Assembly: GCA_027068675.1 (NCBI GenBank)
Contig: JAMOMH010000026.1
Location: forward strand, 1 to 35,974
Origin: Sedimenticola sp.
GTDB taxonomy: Bacteria > Pseudomonadota > Gammaproteobacteria > Chromatiales > Chromatiaceae
DNA length: 35,974 bases
Reading direction: 5' to 3'
Shown here: piece after piece, positions 32,763 through 35,974 of the stretch
Numbering within the stretch: the first letter of the stretch is position 1
How the letters are laid out: every line of letters begins with the position of its first letter
Program-made: the position numbers and the translations under genes
The notes under the pieces: generated by a model
Databases searched by the model: none
What the model was told of the DNA's origin: nothing
The model's input: the letters and a program-made list of their open reading frames with translations, nothing else

Positions 32763-33652
32763 TGGGCAGCCTGACAGTTGAGCAACAAGCAGGCTATTGG
32801 GTAGGGCGCTTTAAAGCGATGGCCAGTCCATGTGAAGTGCTGATGGAGGCCTCAAATCGTTCAGATGCTGTGGCATTAGCCCAATCTGCCTATGATGAGG
32901 TAAAACGTATTGAGCAGAAATTCAGCCGCTATCGAGATGACAATATCATCTACAAAATCAACACTTCACAGGGCAGGGCGGTTGAGGTTGACGATGAGAT
33001 GGCCAACCTACTCGACTACGCCGACCACTGCTATCAACTCAGTGAAGGGCGCTTTGATATAACATCCGGCCTTTTGCGCCAAGCCTGGAAATTTGATGGC
33101 AGTGCTAATTTGCCGCCAATGGAACTAATTGAGCGCCTTAAATCATCCATCTCCTGGAAAAAAGTAGATTGGCAGCGCCCGTATATCACCCTGCCAAGTG
33201 GCATGGAGATCGATTTAGGTGGTATAGGTAAAGAGTATGCCGTTGATACCTCAATCAATCTATTGAAGCAGAAAACAGCTGCAAGTCTGCTCATCAATTT
33301 TGGTGGCGATCTTGCCGTTACCGCTCCCCGAAAAAGTGGAGGAGGGTGGTGTGTAGCCGTTGATAGCCCAGACCGAGTCGGTAGTAGCACAGGCCAGGAG
33401 ATCGAGCTTAAACAGGGAGCATTAGCCACCAGCGGTGATGCGCAACGCTATCTACTAAAAGAGGGGGTGCGTTATAGCCACATACTGGATCCAACAACAG
33501 GCTGGCCGGTTGTTGATGCGCCACGATCAGTCACTGTATTTGCTGCCAGCTGTACCGAAGCGGGCATATTGGCCAGCCTATCAATGATGCACGGTAGCGG
33601 TGCTGAAGCTTTTCTTAATGAGCAGCAGATCAAATCCTGGGTTGTGCGTTAA
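32762..33652 (+). CDS. apbE: ApbE-family FAD:protein FMN transferase, without export signal
   Basis: A 296-residue enzyme of the family that attaches FMN from FAD to Thr/Ser of target proteins. Motifs: FKAMASPCEVLM, FSRYRDDNIIYKIN (54-67), FDITSGLLRQAW, EIDLGGIGKEYAVD (149-162), INFGGDLAV (178-186), ATSGDAQRY (222-230) and HILDPTTGWP (240-249). Near the C-terminus the usual 'ADALAT' metal-site text reads EAGILAS (266-272), with Gly where the metal-binding Asp is expected. There is no signal peptide or lipobox, and a stop codon 19 nt upstream in this frame rules out a missed N-terminus; most bacterial ApbE proteins are exported lipoproteins. It shares one nucleotide with the DUF3570 stop. Confidence 0.92.
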   Translation: MGSLTVEQQAGYWVGRFKAMASPCEVLMEASNRSDAVALAQSAYDEVKRIEQKFSRYRDDNIIYKINTSQGRAVEVDDEMANLLDYADHCYQLSEGRFDITSGLLRQAWKFDGSANLPPMELIERLKSSISWKKVDWQRPYITLPSGMEIDLGGIGKEYAVDTSINLLKQKTAASLLINFGGDLAVTAPRKSGGGWCVAVDSPDRVGSSTGQEIELKQGALATSGDAQRYLLKEGVRYSHILDPTTGWPVVDAPRSVTVFAASCTEAGILASLSMMHGSGAEAFLNEQQIKSWVVR

Positions 33653-33677
33653 TATCTTTGTAAGTTTGGGACAAATT

Positions 33678-33721
33678 GGGGCAATTTCAGTCAGTATAAA
33701 ACAATCATGACTTATTCAGGG
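33678..33721 (+). repeat. Dispersed 44-bp repeat, copy 2
   Basis: Matches the reverse complement of 26674-26717 at 38 of 44 positions. It lies 26 nt after the apbE stop. The adjoining palindrome AAATTGGGGCAATTT (33673-33687) resembles AAATTGGAACAATTT near copy 1. Downstream there are small hairpins: TTGGAG/CTCCAA (33744-33759) and AGTGAAA/TTTCACT (33789-33807). Confidence 0.75.
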
Positions 33722-33900
33722 CCCCCTAAAGGTTAGCCCTGGCTTGGAGGTTGCTCCAACTGGTTCTAAGCTTTTGGTATTTATAAAAAGTGAAAATAGA
33801 TTTCACTCTGAGTAACGGGAAAATAAGCCTAACAATGCTGTAAATTGCTTATTCTGGGGGAGGTAGGTTGTGAGGGAGTGGCTACTTTGTTGAGCCAGCA

Positions 33901-34251
33901 CTACAGAGGTAACTTGTTGCCTCTCTCATCTAAACGAACAAAAGCTATCACTGCTGAGAAAATAAGGTTTTCAAGCTTTGCCTCATCACTCTCACGGTAG
34001 ACGTGAATAGTGTAGTGCACTGAACTGCTACCAATCTTCTTACAATCGGCTACAAAACGTAGGATTGTCCCCTCTCGTACGGGTTGCATGAAGTGTACTT
34101 GCTCCATGCCAATAGTGACAAAGTTGCAGCCTGGGTACCCCATAGTGGCTGCAATCCAAGCATACTCATCGGTCCATTTGAGCATATTGCCGCCAAATAG
34201 GAAGCCGCCGTGGTTGAGGTGTTCGGGGAGAACTAGCTTATAACTTTCCAC
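33901..34251 (-). CDS. Acyl-CoA thioesterase (hotdog fold)
   Basis: A 116-residue single hotdog-domain protein. LVLPEHLNHGGFLFGGNMLKW followed by TDEYAWIAA is the core of the YciA/acyl-CoA hydrolase family, with the conserved Asn-His-Gly-Gly turn, the FGG loop and the acidic residue of the long helix (TDE). IGMEQVHFMQPVREG and CKKIGSSSVHYTIHVYRE complete the fold. It should hydrolyse acyl-CoA thioesters in the cytoplasm; chain length preference is not readable. It converges with apbE and lies 78 nt downstream of the pentapeptide gene, perhaps in the same transcript. Confidence 0.85.
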   Translation of the reverse strand: MESYKLVLPEHLNHGGFLFGGNMLKWTDEYAWIAATMGYPGCNFVTIGMEQVHFMQPVREGTILRFVADCKKIGSSSVHYTIHVYRESDEAKLENLIFSAVIAFVRLDERGNKLPL

Positions 34252-34329
34252 AATTTATACTCTTAGAAGCCTGTCGACTTCCAAGAGTATATATCGCTTC
34301 CATAATTTGATGAAGGTTGGCATGTTTGG

Positions 34330-34986
34330 TTACTCACCATCAAAATTTACCATCTCCTTCACAACATCTTTTGTTGTATTGCGGCCATCCCATGGAGACT
34401 TGCCGTAATACATCGTCTCAGTCGTTACACAGTTCTTAAACATTGCAGCAACAAGGTTTGTCTTTCGGAGGTCTGCATGACTGATGTCGCTATCGATAAA
34501 CTGACAATTTTCTAACTGGCACTCTCTTAGGCTTGTGCCAACAAGATCACTCTCTTTAAATTGAGCGCCTGAAAGGTCACCACCCTGAAGATCAACGCCA
34601 GGAAGTTTCACGCCTACAAAACTCGCCTTCACCATAGGACAGAGTAAAATGCGGCTATCACGTAGATCAGCACCATCAAACTTTGCACCCACCAACGAAA
34701 CACGTTGAAAAAAGCCTTGAGAGAATGTGATGCCTGAGAGATTAACCTCATCCATCATCGCATCTTGAGTAAAGGCTTGATCCATCTTGCAGTTAGAGAG
34801 ATTGGCCCCCTTCAAGTAGCTCCCTGTGAAGAGCGCACCTGAGAGGTCAAGACCCGACAGGTCGATACCGATCATGTTCAAAAATGAGAGATCGGCATCA
34901 ACCAGCGAGCCACCTTTTCCCCGTGCCTCAATTAATGAGGCACGGTCAGAAAAGGTTTCCAGCGAATTGTCGTATTCGTATATCAC
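34330..34986 (-). CDS. Pentapeptide-repeat protein
   Basis: A 218-residue cytoplasmic protein built of A(D/N)LxX-type pentapeptide repeats from about residue 30 to 185, for example DADLSFLNM, GLDLSGALFTGSYLKGANLSN, GAKFDGADLRDSR, GVDLQGGDLSGAQF, ESDLVGTSLREC and DISHADLRKTNL. These fold into a right-handed beta-helix. The C-terminus (YGKSPWDGRNTTKDVVKEMVNFDGE) is not repetitive. No enzymatic motif is visible. The start overlaps the korB stop by 4 nt, so it is translationally coupled to the oxidoreductase, and a role in assembling or protecting that complex is a possible inference. Confidence 0.88.
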   Translation of the reverse strand: MIYEYDNSLETFSDRASLIEARGKGGSLVDADLSFLNMIGIDLSGLDLSGALFTGSYLKGANLSNCKMDQAFTQDAMMDEVNLSGITFSQGFFQRVSLVGAKFDGADLRDSRILLCPMVKASFVGVKLPGVDLQGGDLSGAQFKESDLVGTSLRECQLENCQFIDSDISHADLRKTNLVAAMFKNCVTTETMYYGKSPWDGRNTTKDVVKEMVNFDGE

Positions 34987-35858
34987 GGACGATTTAGGTC
35001 GATGATCTTTTGCTTGTCATAGTCAGCAGAACCACCAACCAGATTAACCAGACGCTTCATCTCATCACACAAGGTGTAGCGATCTTCCTTGTAGATCAAA
35101 CCGACAGGCGCCTTACCATTTGGACGACGAGCGATCTTCATTGCACCATCCATATCGGTAGAGTCGTAACCCTCAGGCAGATCTTCAACCAAGTCACGGT
35201 AGTACTTGGCAGTATCGATCTGATTGAAAGTTGGGCACTGGGCGAAGATATTCACATAAGCGAAACCTTTGTGCTCCATTGCTCCTTTAATCAGCTCGGC
35301 ACACATCTTTGGATTACCGGCAAACGCCTGAGCGACATAGGTAGCACCGTAAGTGAGCATGTAGAGTACTGGGTCCATAGGCTCTTCAACACCACCGTAT
35401 GGGGTGATGTAGGCTGGCATCTCTTTACGGGTAGTCGGTGAAGATTGGCCTTTAGTCAGACCATAGATACCGTTATCCATCAGTACGTAGGTCATGTCGA
35501 CATTTTTACGTGCCATGTGTGGCATGTGGCCACCACCGATAGAGAAACCGTCACCGTCACCACCCGTCACCATAACGGCCAGCTCTGGGTTGGCAAGCTG
35601 GGTACCGGTGGCTACAGCGCCCGCACGACCATGCAGGGTGTGCATTTTGTATGACTTAACAAAGTAAGGCAGGCGTGATGAGCAGCCGATACCTGAAACA
35701 GCAACGAAATCTTTAGGATTGATACCCAGCTCTGAGAGTGTGCGGTAGACACTGGCGAGTACACCGTAGTCACCACAACCAGGGCACCATACTGGAGTCA
35801 CTTCAGATTTGTACTGCTTAGGCTTCATCTGAATGTTGTTAAAAATTGCTCTAGTCAT
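34983..35858 (-). CDS. korB: 2-oxoacid:ferredoxin oxidoreductase beta subunit
   Basis: A 291-residue thiamine-diphosphate subunit. TPVWCPGCGDYGVL holds Cys25 and Cys28; Cys59 (SGIGCSSR) and Cys208 (FAQCPTFN) complete the likely [4Fe-4S] ligands. TPP/Mg2+ binding: VTGGDGDGFSIGGGH (98-111) and LMDNGIYGLTKGQ (126-138). The two-subunit KorAB type acts on 2-oxoglutarate or related acids, giving acyl-CoA, CO2 and reduced ferredoxin, or runs in reverse to fix CO2. The substrate is not certain from the beta subunit alone. It shares one base with the alpha subunit stop and overlaps the pentapeptide gene, forming one operon on the minus strand. Confidence 0.92.
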   Translation of the reverse strand: MTRAIFNNIQMKPKQYKSEVTPVWCPGCGDYGVLASVYRTLSELGINPKDFVAVSGIGCSSRLPYFVKSYKMHTLHGRAGAVATGTQLANPELAVMVTGGDGDGFSIGGGHMPHMARKNVDMTYVLMDNGIYGLTKGQSSPTTRKEMPAYITPYGGVEEPMDPVLYMLTYGATYVAQAFAGNPKMCAELIKGAMEHKGFAYVNIFAQCPTFNQIDTAKYYRDLVEDLPEGYDSTDMDGAMKIARRPNGKAPVGLIYKEDRYTLCDEMKRLVNLVGGSADYDKQKIIDLNRP

Positions 35859-35974
35859 TAGCTGATCTCCTTAACCTTGGTCACAATCTGAGCAGGGGTA
35901 AATGGTAGACCACCACAGATTGTGTAGGAAATTGGTTTGATTGAAGTTTCTGCACGGATGAAGAAAGCGAGCTG
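35858..35974 (-). CDS. korA: 2-oxoacid:ferredoxin oxidoreductase alpha subunit, C-terminus only
   Basis: The last 38 codons of a gene that continues beyond the window edge. The translated end contains FFIRAETSIKPISYTICGG, then LPFTPAQIVTKVKEIS and a TAA stop at 35858-35860. 'RAETSI.PISYTI.GGLPFTP..I' is the typical C-terminus of the KorA alpha subunit. The TAATG junction links it directly to korB. The part with the pyruvate/oxoacid-binding and gamma-like domains is outside the window. Confidence 0.88.
   Translation of the reverse strand, partial: QLAFFIRAETSIKPISYTICGGLPFTPAQIVTKVKEIS

Noticed and set aside
33744-33807. Hairpins after apbE as an intrinsic terminator
   Set aside because: The stems are short and not followed by a T run; I could not identify a clear terminator for apbE.

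Overview
This window looks like a chromosomal segment of a gammaproteobacterium of moderate GC content. Two syntenic blocks familiar from Pseudomonas-like and sulfur-oxidising gammaproteobacteria support this: lptM-lysA-dapF-DUF484-xerC, and argH / algZ-algR-hemC-hemD-hemX-hemY, with a class I adenylate cyclase between them. A ferredoxin-dependent 2-oxoacid oxidoreductase and several c-type heme proteins suggest a respiratory, perhaps chemolithotrophic or facultatively anaerobic, lifestyle. That last point is inference; the species cannot be read from the sequence.

Layout. 1-2.8 kb: the end of a type IV pilus / type II secretion-like locus, with a periplasmic accessory protein and three pilin-like proteins, closed by a strong terminator. 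2.9-6.7 kb (minus): xerC, DUF484, dapF, lysA and a 43-residue lptM that overlaps lysA. 6.8-10.5 kb (minus): class I adenylate cyclase, preceded 13 nt upstream by a PAS protein whose GGDEF active site is degenerate but whose c-di-GMP inhibitory site is intact. 10.6-13.0 kb (minus): an exported protein with two PilJ-type sensor motifs, and argH. 13.1-19.8 kb (plus): algZ-algR, then (after a minus-strand OB-fold-like secreted protein) hemCDXY. 19.9-25.7 kb: ubiD (minus), divergent from an RND pump adaptor/transporter pair. 25.7-26.6 kb (minus): a DUF2892 membrane protein and a DUF3365 monoheme protein.

26.9-33.7 kb (plus) is the most unusual part. In order it holds CreA, a membrane-anchored FAD/NAD/2Fe-2S reductase, a small di-heme b membrane protein, an octaheme cytochrome c, then the tight cluster TlpA thioredoxin - DUF4266 lipoprotein - DUF3570 outer-membrane barrel - ApbE flavin transferase. 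The parts can be read as an electron path from cytoplasmic NAD(P)H through membrane heme b to periplasmic heme c, and on to a thiol- and flavin-dependent envelope device. The DUF3570 protein carries a D-x-x-T-G-A-S sequence that resembles the ApbE flavinylation motif. The DUF4266 lipoprotein ends in a Gly-rich CGC tail. A 44-bp imperfect repeat lies in opposite orientations on either side of this block. 33.9-36 kb (minus): the alpha (partial) and beta subunits of a 2-oxoacid:ferredoxin oxidoreductase, a pentapeptide-repeat protein overlapping the beta gene, and an acyl-CoA thioesterase.

Regulatory features include four good intrinsic terminators and a shared 16-bp dyad (ATTAG-N6-CTAAT) upstream of both the RND operon and the DUF2892/DUF3365 pair. 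I saw no rRNA, tRNA, CRISPR array or recognisable transposase gene.
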